Shown in pieces: positions 55,037 to 64,000 of a DNA stretch of 64,000 nt. Each line of letters starts with the position of its first letter. The first letter of the stretch is position 1. The translations under genes and the position numbers were made by a program. Location: assembly GCA_947095535.1 (NCBI GenBank), contig OX352774.1, positions 112,967,996-113,031,995 of the forward strand, given 5' to 3'. The stretch comes from Poecilobothrus nobilitatus (taxonomy: Eukaryota; Arthropoda; Insecta; Diptera; Dolichopodidae). The notes beneath the pieces were generated by a model. That model saw only the letters and a program-made list of their open reading frames with translations, ran no database searches and was not told the DNA's origin.

Positions 55037-55403
55037 GTACGAGCGAATGAGCTCTTTTTGAGAATTTTTGGAAATAAATAAATAAATAAAAACAATTACC
55101 CATGTTTCGTTATGACAACTACTTTTAAAAAAGGGCAAATAGCTTCGCAACACAAACTAATGATCTTTTCCTGTTATTTTCGCTCCAAGTTATATTTTGT
55201 ACCTAGAAACAAAACCTTATAATTAAACTGGGCTTATTCACATTTTAGATCTCGTAAAAAGGTACTTTAATTAAAAATATATAATTAATATATAATTATA
55301 AAATATATAATTAAAAATTTCAGTCGATTTTTAGATATGGAACTTATGGAAGTAATTCTAATAATCTGGAAATTGATAAAATACTATTTTTTTTATTTTT
55401 TCA
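55037..55403. other. A+T-rich sequence, nothing recognised
   Basis: Contains TAATTAATATATAATT repeats at 55,275-55,320. Confidence 0.4.
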
Positions 55404-55552
55404 GTGCATTTCCCTGTCACATAAAAGTGAACAGGAAATTACACAGCCTTTCCTTTTCAGGTGTGGCTATAAATATCGTAAGGGGGAATAACTCTTACGA
55501 TGTGTGTGGGATTCGAACGCTCACTCCCTCGGTATTTACAGTGTATTATTAG
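55404..55552 (-). mobile_element. tRNA-derived SINE, copy S3 (5'-truncated)
   Basis: Minus strand: CCGAGGGAGTGAGCGTTCGA ATCC (B box), CACACACATCGTAAGAGTTA, then CACACCTGAAAAGGAAAGGC, GTGTAATTTCCTGTTCACTT and GGGAAATGCAC. The A-box head is missing. Both 71- and 69-codon frames here are accidental. Confidence 0.8.
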
Positions 55553-56530
55553 GTATTCATATTTTCTAACTAAAGTTTTGGGTTCAGTTTTTTTCTTATG
55601 TAAAATTATTATACCTATTTGATATGTTTTCTTTTCTTTAAGAAAAAAATCTCTAAATATTTGCATAATAATATTAAAAAGGAAATACCATAAATTTTCA
55701 ATATCATTAATTACGGTTTTGTTTTGGTTTAGATGGTTAAGTATATGGTATATTAATAATACTGTGGAAAGTGTCTAATTGGAAAATTGATGTGACTCCT
55801 GGGAGTAAATGCGTATATAACAAAAATAAAGATAATGGTACCTATTAAATAAAAAACAATAGTATGATGAAGAATTATTTCCTCATTGAAATACGGTAAT
55901 AATAAATATTATAAAGTTTTAAAAGCTTTATAAATTATAAAAAAAAATCCTCTTTATTTTGCGGTAAATTTTTTTAAACGATGAATGCAAAAAATATTTA
56001 AAATAATTAAGAAGAGATTTTTTAAGTCTCTGAACTGCATTTATATACCAATATTTTCAGTATATATCAATATGTCAGTGAGTCTTAAATTAAAAATATA
56101 AAATAACATTAAGTACCCTTTACAAAAAAACGGTTTTATTAAAAGGACTAAATTTTAGATATTGGCTCTTAAATAGATGGCCATTTAAATAATACGGTAA
56201 TAAATAAGGGGTATATTTCAAATTAGTTTAACATTCAGACGCGAAAGCTACAATTCACTATTTTATTATTTTGAATGGTGCTATTTAGGATGAAATTACT
56301 TTTTTAATATTTACGAGTAGGTATTAGTTATTCCTAAAACTAATTGGACGTGAAATTAAACAAAAAATAAATTTAGGTAAAGAATACAATTAGTGCGCAA
56401 CGACATAGCATAGAAATAGAATCAATAGATGTGAATCCACGAGGAAGCTGGAAATTAGGATGTCCAAATAGTATCGTGAATTTTGAAAAACTGCAAGTTT
56501 TTCTGCAAGAACTAAACACATAGACATGGA
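55553..56530. other. A+T-rich sequence, nothing recognised
   Basis: No supported gene or repeat boundary. A slightly more balanced stretch lies at 56,395-56,530. Confidence 0.4.
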
Positions 56531-57260
56531 GATGACTAGTGAAGGTTTTAAAAATGTCAAAAATAAATAGGCATTTTCTTCAATTGTAAGAAACCACTAT
56601 ATAATTTAGGAAAACCATTAATTAACAACATGTAAAATTATAATGCTGAAACTTTAATTGCGTTTTCTTTTGAAAAAATTTGTGCAGGTACCTAAATTAC
56701 CTGTGTTTAAAAATAGCAAAATTTTAATTTTTGACCTGTAACAACTCTAAAAACAGAGCGGGATATAAAAAAATTAAGGTAACTTATACTAATTGTGAAA
56801 GGTTTCTCTTCTGTAAAAATTTCCAAGGTCTATCTAAAATTGTTATAGAAATATGAAGGAAGTAAAATCTTGAAAACTTTTTTCTTTATTATGACAGTAA
56901 CTTTAAAGACAAAATTTAAAAAAGTTGTATAATCTCGATATTGATTTTTAAAGGTAAAAAAAAAAATCCTGCTGTTTTGGCGTTTTTAGATTGAAAAAAT
57001 GTTAAACACAACCTGAGAAATTAAACATTTAAAAATAGAGGTTTTTCAAACTGTGAGGGGCTGTAGTTTCATTAACAGGTGGGGTTACATAAAATACCTG
57101 CTCTACAACATTAATTTTTTAAAGAAATCTATGGTTAGATTTTAGGAATCTACCTTTAACGGTGCAAAATTTTGTAAACAGAGGGACAGACGGATGGGCG
57201 GATGGGCTAAGTAAAACTAATAGTAGTAGTCAAAAGTTTTTTCGAAAAATGTGCTAAAAA
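56531..57260 (+). mobile_element. family B repeat, copy 6
   Basis: AAACCATTAATTAACAACAT, CAGGTACCTAAATTACCTGT, TTTTTAGATTGAAAAAATGT and GAGGGGCTGTAGTTTCATTA are B-family landmarks in order, and the right end is AAAAATGTGCTAAAAA. The GGAC box near 57,183-57,200 is reduced (AGACGGATGGGCGGAT). Confidence 0.65.
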
Positions 57261-58854
57261 AGGAAAAAAAAAATATTTTTATCAAAATCAAAAACAATTA
57301 ATAATAAAAAATAATATTGCAATTAACTGTAATAAATTAATACCTATTACATTTTCTGTTTGAGGAACTTTGATACGTATACGAGATATTTTATAATATT
57401 CAAAATAATTAAATTTTAATACTAAAAATAATACTGAAAAGATTTTCTTTAATCTTTAAGACAATAATGTTAATATCTTTAAATTATTTAATAGGTAGGT
57501 AAATACTTAAGAATTACTATTAAATTGCAATTTCTTCTAAAGGAATAAAGAAGTTAATATCCTTATAATATTAGTTTTAGTGTAATACAAATAATTTTCA
57601 ATGTATTGTTAATTTATATACACAAATTGGTGCTAATTGTAGAATCACTTATTTTAAGATAAACCTGTTTTATTTAATAGATAGATTATTAGATACCTAT
57701 GTGTATTTTTACATATATCTTTTCTTTGCTATGCAAAATGATGATTTATCTTGTTTCATAATAGATGCATAATATAAATTTAGGAGAAAATAATTAATTA
57801 ATAATATTTATTGTTTTTAGAATTAGGCAATTAAGAATTTGGTAAAAATGTGGTGAAAATTTGAAATTTTATTAAAAAATCAATCATTAAGATTTGATTA
57901 AAAAAAAACACTTGAATATTAATTAGGAGAATTGTTTTGGAATTTTGTGTTTATTTAAAATTTTATACAATTTTTAAATTATAGTATAGAAAAAAAGATA
58001 ATTAAAAGGAAAGTTCAAGTTATCATTATGCATTTTTCTATTTATAATATGTATATAATAATAAAGGTTTAGAAATTACGGTGGATCTTCAATGTTTGTA
58101 TATTTTTAAGACGTGTATAGATACTTTTAATATTTAGAAAATACAGACAATTTACAGTTTTAGTAGAAAAAAGTTATAATTAAAAAAAAGCTGATTTTGT
58201 TTTGACCGAAAATGATTAAGTGGTTATGTAAAAAAAATTTAAAAATATTAAAAATATTTTTTTCCTCAGAACAGCACCCACCTAATGATAATTGAAAATT
58301 ACACTGCTTTAATTTTTTTTTTTTGCAATGTTAGTTAGGTATTACAATATTAGGTTAGGTATACTTATTATGTACAATGGACAAAAATAATAATATTCCG
58401 TCTTCATAAAGGCATCAACATAGTTCAAGCCTATGATAGTTTGCTATTATGTATGTGACTGCATCTTAAAGAAAACGAAATAGATATGAATATAAAAGTA
58501 ATATTACATGCTTGCTCAGAATCAAATTCTAAATGATATGAATATGGACGTTCGTCCGTTCATCCTCGCAATAAAACAGATCTAGGATTCTGAAAATTTT
58601 ATTTTATTTTTATAAAAAAAATGTCAGTTGCGAAACTTAAGAAAATCGACCGACAAGTTTTAGTACCTACTATATATGTACAACTCTTTCTTTGTATAAC
58701 CATATCTTTGTGCTTTTAATATAAGCTGGATACTTAATATATAAATAAAAATAAAACGCAACATACTTTGATAGCTATAAAATTTATAAGTTCATATATT
58801 AAAACTCTAACAAGTAAAACTATATTTATGTAAAAGTTAGGTAGTTTATAGTGT
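57261..58854. other. A+T-rich sequence, nothing recognised
   Basis: Near 58,548-58,565 GACGTTCGTCCGTTCATCCT is another tetranucleotide-type word, perhaps a fragment of a C-like repeat. Confidence 0.4.
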
Positions 58855-59036
58855 AACGGGATGCTAGTAGCTATCAAGCAAGTCCGAAATTTACATAAAT
58901 ATATATCTCAGTACGTCATTAAGTTAAATACCTTAAATTTTCTAAAGGATGAGTAAATTTAATGGTAACAGCATAACTTAATTCTTGCGCGTATTCTAGA
59001 GTAAACACAGTCTATTCTACACTATCCCTTTTTTTT
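58855..59036 (+). repeat. dispersed repeat E, copy 2
   Basis: GTAGCTATCAAGCAAGTCCG, AAATATATATCTCAGTACGT, CCTTAAATTTTCTAAAGGAT and ACACAGTCTATTCTACAC align with 37,465-37,640. Confidence 0.5.
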
Positions 59037-60469
59037 AAATTAAAAAAAAATTTCAGGAATAAAATTATCTGGGTTTTACTCATCCATTAATAAATAAGAT
59101 ACCTTCGCATATTCATGATTTTATAACGTAACTTATTGATTAAGAAAATTGATACGTAGCTGTAATTACATACCAACAGTTGTATTTTAAAAAAATTCTC
59201 TGGTAAGCAATGTTATTTTAGGAGTATTTCGTCGTTCAACAGCATTGGGCTCTTTAGTAGTCATGACTCATATATTTACGGAAATATTTCGATTAGTTTC
59301 AGACTAGTAATTAGTTATAAGATTATATTCGATTAGTTATAAGACTAATTGAAAGTTCAATCTAGAAATTGGCTAGGCAATTTAATATTACATGCCTACT
59401 GAAGATTCCAGTAGTGTTAAATGTATCAGACATTTTCCTTAATCCAAGCATCACTTATGTTATTAATTTAGTGAACACATTATCACAATTAATAAATGTA
59501 AAAGTAGTCATCATTTACAAATGGAATCGAACACACCTAAAATTTGAAATGAAGATAATTAATTTTGTTTAGTAAAAAGTAAAATCTTTGGTTAAAAACC
59601 CGTTTGTACGGGTTTGACTTTTATTGTGCCAATGAGTGAGCCTCAAATACAAATTTAAATTGAAGGTACAAAAATTAAATAGTGCATCAGCATATATACC
59701 TAACCTAAGTACATGGCAATTTTTCTAAATACAACTAAATACAAACATAACCGTTATTTTGAATTTAACAACAGAGCAAGGTTTAATGTAAATTCTCATA
59801 TCTTTCTACTTATAAATTTTTACTTTAAAATGCCGATCATTAAGAATTGAATATTGGGAAAGTAAAAATTTCTTTTTTCATTTTTAATATTTGAATACAA
59901 AATAAAAATACGAAGGAGAAAATAAAAAATATAATTTCATTATTTTCATTTTCGTAATAATTATGCAAATGAATCTCATTTTAACGAGAATATGTTAAAT
60001 ATTTCAGAATATGCATAAAATTGAATATTATATTTTCTTTCAATCAAAATTCATGATCTCTTATATTATGCAATTTATTTAAAAATGAAAAAAATATATC
60101 CAGATGAGGAAGGATGCAGTTATGCTTGTCCACTCTAAAATACTCAGACAAACCTATAATAGTGTTTAAAATTTAATACTCTACCGCTATGTTTATATGT
60201 AGTAATACCTAGTTTGTAAATTTTTTATTATTTTGAAAATATCAAATTTGTATCGTAGCCATCAGAGCCTACCTCTATCGGTAAAGAACTTACCAATTCT
60301 GAACTTCTTAATCTTATTAGTTTTACGTAGTTTTAAAAGTATGTATACTATATGCTAAAATTTCTATGTCAGTTTTATAGCTGAAGACGTCCGACCTCCA
60401 CGGAAAAAGATGGGGTATTTAAAAAATGTTTGCAAAATATTTTGGATGAATTTATTGACCCTTTTAGTT
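59037..60469. other. A+T-rich sequence, nothing recognised
   Basis: The 67-codon frame at 59,369-59,572 has no recognisable domain. Confidence 0.4.
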
Positions 60470-60660
60470 TTGGTTTTTGAGTTATCGTGCTGACAAACGA
60501 ACGGTCGGACTGACATACACTATAAGTTAATCGACTATTTTTCGATGTAGATCCAATTCATACACTTGCATAAAATTTAATAATTCTTATACTTCTATAT
60601 GTTAAAAACGGAGGAGTAATTTTATTATATAGGTGACTATCGTTTGTACCGGTATAAAAA
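60470..60660 (-). mobile_element. family A repeat, end fragment (inverted)
   Basis: TTGAGTTATCGTGCTGACAA, CGAACGGTCGGAC, GGAGGAGTAATTTTATTATA and TATCGTTTGTACCGGTATA are diverged inverse forms of the left 180 bp of family A (TCAGCACGCTAACTCAAAAA, CCCGTACGATA). Confidence 0.6.
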
Positions 60661-61091
60661 TTTTATGTTAAGAATATTCTGTATACACTTCCATCAGCAC
60701 CAATATAGTTTTAAAGGCCGAAAAAATCATATTATATGCAAATTAATATGAGAATTATGAATTAATATTATTAAAAATGGCAATTCAATAATAAAATTAT
60801 TTTTCTGTTAATGGAATTATGTCAATTAATATTATATGTCTATAATAATATGTAGGTATATTATGATGACATAATATGATCAAAAATATAAGAAATTATT
60901 AAACGGAATTTTAGCATTGTAAAGTTAATATGTAGCGTTTATTTTTGTAACTTTTTATAAGTTTAATTCTCTGGGTTCTAAAAAAAAATGTTTGTTAAGA
61001 TTAAGCGTTACGTTAAAAATGTTACTATGATATTATAATAAAACGGCAATATCCGTTATTTTGATCAAAATTAAAGGGTTTTTTGTTTTTT
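60661..61091. other. A+T-rich sequence, nothing recognised
   Basis: No supported content before the SINE. Confidence 0.4.
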
Positions 61092-61266
61092 TTGTGCATT
61101 TGTCTGCCATGTGAACAGGAAATTACACTGCCTTTCCTTTTCAGGCTTGACTGTAAATGTCGTAAGGAAATAACTCTTACGACGTGTGTGGGGTTCGAAC
61201 TCACACTCCCTCGGCGTTTACAGCATATTTTACACGCTCTTACCCGCTATGCCACCGAGGCCCCGC
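61092..61266 (-). mobile_element. tRNA-derived SINE, copy S2 (best head)
   Basis: Minus strand: GGGGCCTCGGTGGCATAGCG GGTAAGAGCG (A box TGGCATAGCGG), GAGTTCGAACCCC (B box), CACACACGTCGTAAGAGTTA, TTTCCTTACGACATTTACAG (which pairs with CGTAAGAG upstream), GCCTGAAAAGGAAAGGCAGT, GTAATTTCCTGTTCACATGG and CAGACAAATGCAC followed by A. The most complete and best-preserved copy of the family, useful as a consensus guide. Confidence 0.88.
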
Positions 61267-61347
61267 GGGTTGTTTTTTTTAATGATATAAAAATATAGCA
61301 ACAATATAATATTATTGGAGTTACAATGTTTCGAAATTTTTGGTTTT

Positions 61348-61993
61348 CAAAGGGAGATGAGAATCTTTCAAAGATACCGAGAATACTCCTTTGGTAGTGT
61401 CACACTCTTGCTGACTTAATACATCTCTCTTTTTAGCCAATACAATGTAAAGAAACCTCTAACTGCTAACGCAGTATATTTTCTAGACTGAGGATGGAAA
61501 TGGGGTGAGGAGAGGATAGAACAAAGAACCAGAAACATTCAATTGAGGAGTGGGAATGTAAAGAATCAATGTCTATTTTAATAACTATTTTGTTATCAGT
61601 GACAATAGCCTTCGACAGTTACTGCGTGCAGTTTAGTGTATAAAACCTTCTTCCATGAGGAAATAAATTGTAAGCATAACACCACTGTCACTGTAACATC
61701 AATTATTATTCGTATTAATTATTAGTATTATTATTATTTACTATAGGGTCAGGGACATCAGTGGATTACAAGATTCAGTCGTATATAACAATTTCCTGTT
61801 TTCCTGCTTGATGTTGTCCACTGTCGCAGCTATAATTATTATTATTATTATTATTATTATTACATTATATATTACATAATACACATAACATATTACATAT
61901 AAAATTACTATTTATTTAATTTTTTATGTAACTTGATCCGGGTTTGAACCCAAAACCCTACAATTGAAAGGCTAACACTAACACTACGCCTTT
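61348..61993 (-). mobile_element. composite tRNA-headed SINE, copy K2
   Basis: Same order as K1: tail AGGGAGATGAGAATCTTTCA with TTTGGTAGTGTCACACTCTT on the left, GCAGTATATTTTCTAGAC, a module with AGGGTCAGGGACATCAGTGG at 61,745, a triplet array near 61,840-61,862, and the tRNA-like head GGTTTGAACCC (inverse B box) near 61,941. It carries one module where K1 carries two. Confidence 0.7.
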
Positions 61994-63592
61994 TGTCAAA
62001 AACTTATCTTTTAAAATACGTACATAACTAATAAGATATAAAACTTAATCAATAGGGATATTAATTTATCAGTTAGAAATAGACTGAATATCGTTAAAGT
62101 AATATGTTTACCTAATTTGCTATATAGGCGTTAGATGTTCGAAAAAACTTGACGGTATGTTTTGTTAAAAATTTGAAGCAAAAATAAGTATCTGAGTCTG
62201 AGACCAACCATATTATTCAAGCTTCATAAAAAAGCTTTGTTAATGATAAAATATAATACGTTATTAGATCACTGAAAATTATGTTAAATAAATTCATATA
62301 GGTAGTTAATATTGTCATCTTCTTTGTTTAAGTACAATTAGTTAAAAGTTTAATTTACATGAGTTATAATAAGTTTTCACTTTAGAGGTGGGCAGCTATA
62401 ATAACTCATAATAATATGTATACGTCTTGATATATTAAGGACAACCAAAAATAAAAAACAAAACTCAGCGTTCAATTCTATTATAGTGACATATTTAAAA
62501 TATTAAGAAGAAACTTGTTTTTTGTTTTTGCTGTGTGACAGACTGCAGGTACGTTCTTGGTATTTTTTATTTCGCATGTAGATCTCCTCTATAGAATCCT
62601 TAATTAATGTGAAATTATATGGTTGACTGATTTTTAACGATTATTTTTAATTGTCACCTTTGATTTTCCGTTCGATTGTGCGATGATATCTATGTGGGAT
62701 AAACAAATTAATTTTGCACGTAATTTTTATTAAACTTTAAGTAACTTTTGAAAGTATTTTATTTTTGGAATTAATTTTCTCGGTCTTGAACTGGTTTTTT
62801 CCATTAAGGAATTTTGTTCGCACGTACAAAATTTATTTTTAATTTCGTATTGTATCAGGAGGAATTTTTAAAACAAATTTTCTTCACAAATTGCACTTTT
62901 TATTATTTTACGATAACTTTTATAAATAAATCTAAGGATCTTGTACATTTATCTGACATTTCATTAATTTTCGCTAACAATTTCATTCCTTTGTAGATAA
63001 AAAATATCAAAATTTATTTAAAATCACTTAAAAGAAGAATCATACACCACAACACTTGAGAATTGGTACCTACATTCAACAATTAAAAATAATTACAGAA
63101 TTTTTAATAAATAATATCCTGGTTACTTATTTTTAAACATGATTTTCTGAAAATTTATTATTTTGTTTTTGAGTTTTTGAAGAAAAAGGAAAGAGAAATT
63201 AAAATTGGAGCAATTAAGATTCCCTTTTTTTTTAACAAAGGCATACCACAACAACAGGAAAATAAAAAGACTCAGATTTTCTTAAGTTTTTTGGAAAGCA
63301 GAAATCAATTTTGATTTTAGAATTAATAAAGTTTATTAAATCAGAGTATATCATCATCATATTAAGATTTTTAAATAGAAAAATAGAAAAAATATCTTAA
63401 AGAAAAATTGAGATAAAAATATTTCTATTTTTATGTGCTTTTGAAACATAAATTTAAAAGTTGGAAAAGGGTCATTTGATAAGAAAAGTTTTTTGTCAGT
63501 TTTATGTAAAATATTTTTATATTAAATAATATATTTTAATATTGGAAAAAAATAAATGTGTGCATAACATCCTTCTTGGAAGTAGAAAACTG
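61994..63592. other. A+T-rich sequence, nothing recognised
   Basis: Short Phe-rich frames only. No recognised repeat. Confidence 0.4.
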
Positions 63593-63700
63593 TAGGGGGA
63601 AATTGGAAGTAGGAGGTAAGAGCGAATAAAATACGCTGTAAATACCAGGGAGTGTGAGTTCGAATAAAAACGTGTGTGGTTGTAAGAATAATTCCCATAG
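63593..63700 (+). mobile_element. tRNA-derived SINE, copy S5 (5' part only)
   Basis: GGAGGTAAGAGCGAATAAAA TACGCTGTAAATACCAGG, then GTGTGAGTTCGAATAAAAAC (damaged B box) and GTGTGGTTGTAAGAATAATT CCC. It lacks the 3' body. Confidence 0.65.
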
Positions 63701-63729
63701 AAAATAATGTTGTAGAATAACCGTTTTAT

Positions 63730-64000
63730 ATAGGTGCATCCATTACGGAGATATACTTAGTCTTTCAAATTTGAAAAAAGCAATTTTTTTAAATCTGTAT
63801 AATATCTCAGCTTCTCAGTTTTTCAATTTAATAACGCTTTATCTTTTTTTTAGCTTTGTAATCAAAATTATACATTTTTTACAATTTGGTATTTAAAATT
63901 ACCGTTATGTTGCAAAAAAATTTTATTTCCTTCATATCTTCTCATTACTTTAAGATAGAATATTGAATTTTAAGGAAGAAAGTAGTAATCTTAGAAAATT
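63730..64000 (-). mobile_element. family B repeat, partial copy 7, running off the window
   Basis: Inverse of B landmarks: AAAATTACCGTTATGTTGCA (for ATAACGGTAAATTT) and GTATAATATCTCAGCTTCTC (for the GAGATATATACA region). Continues past 64,000. Confidence 0.5.

Overview
The window is strongly A+T-rich eukaryotic DNA, with long homopolymer tracts and many TAGGTA-type words. It carries the kinds of mobile elements common in insect genomes: a DD41D (rosa-like) mariner relic, piggyBac, jockey-like and other non-LTR retroposons, a Penelope-like element with a GIY-YIG domain, and tRNA-derived SINEs. An arthropod, probably an insect and possibly hemipteran, is the most likely source. This rests on family resemblance only. 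I found no confidently identifiable single-copy host gene, no rRNA, no bona fide tRNA gene and nothing prokaryotic. The window reads as a graveyard of transposable elements in intergenic or heterochromatic sequence.

Layout. 0-5 kb: a retroposon tail, a non-LTR RNase H relic on the minus strand, and a full-length copy of repeat family A (3.49-5.04 kb). 6-10 kb: a 1.2 kb foldback element with hairpins inside each arm and a GC-rich internal island, then a member of the related A/B repeats. 12-21 kb: three relics of one LINE 3' end, a minus-strand reverse-transcriptase fragment, an inverted copy of family A, a 118 bp hairpin MITE and a pair of 200 bp direct repeats. 21.3-21.6 kb: a recent 142 bp tandem duplication. 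24.0-25.2 kb: a decayed piggyBac transposase on the minus strand.

25.2-29.85 kb is the most interesting interval. A 31-nt inverted pair (30 of 31 matching) brackets about 4.6 kb. Inside is a plus-strand gene (27,200-29,397) with three in-frame exons, good GT/AG introns, an acidic N-terminal half, and a transposase-like C-terminal half now broken by several frameshifts. A family A copy is inserted in its left part, and piggyBac remains lie immediately outside the left end. This looks like a candidate DNA transposon of a poorly described family.

30-43 kb: family C (built of ~150 bp units) abuts family B. Next come a small inverted-repeat MITE, a PHD-finger ORF with one zinc ligand lost, SINEs, a composite SINE with ATT-triplet arrays, more family B, a Penelope-like remnant and a jockey-like LINE 3' end. 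45-64 kb: a mariner-type end, SINEs, a 532 bp long-arm foldback, more family B, two cysteine-containing ORFs that may be exon relics, a non-LTR RT fragment directly joined to a rosa-like mariner relic, and another composite SINE.

Families A, B and C are long non-autonomous repeats. They share a (GGAC)n box near one end, and A and B share blocks of body sequence. They appear to be the main force shaping this window.
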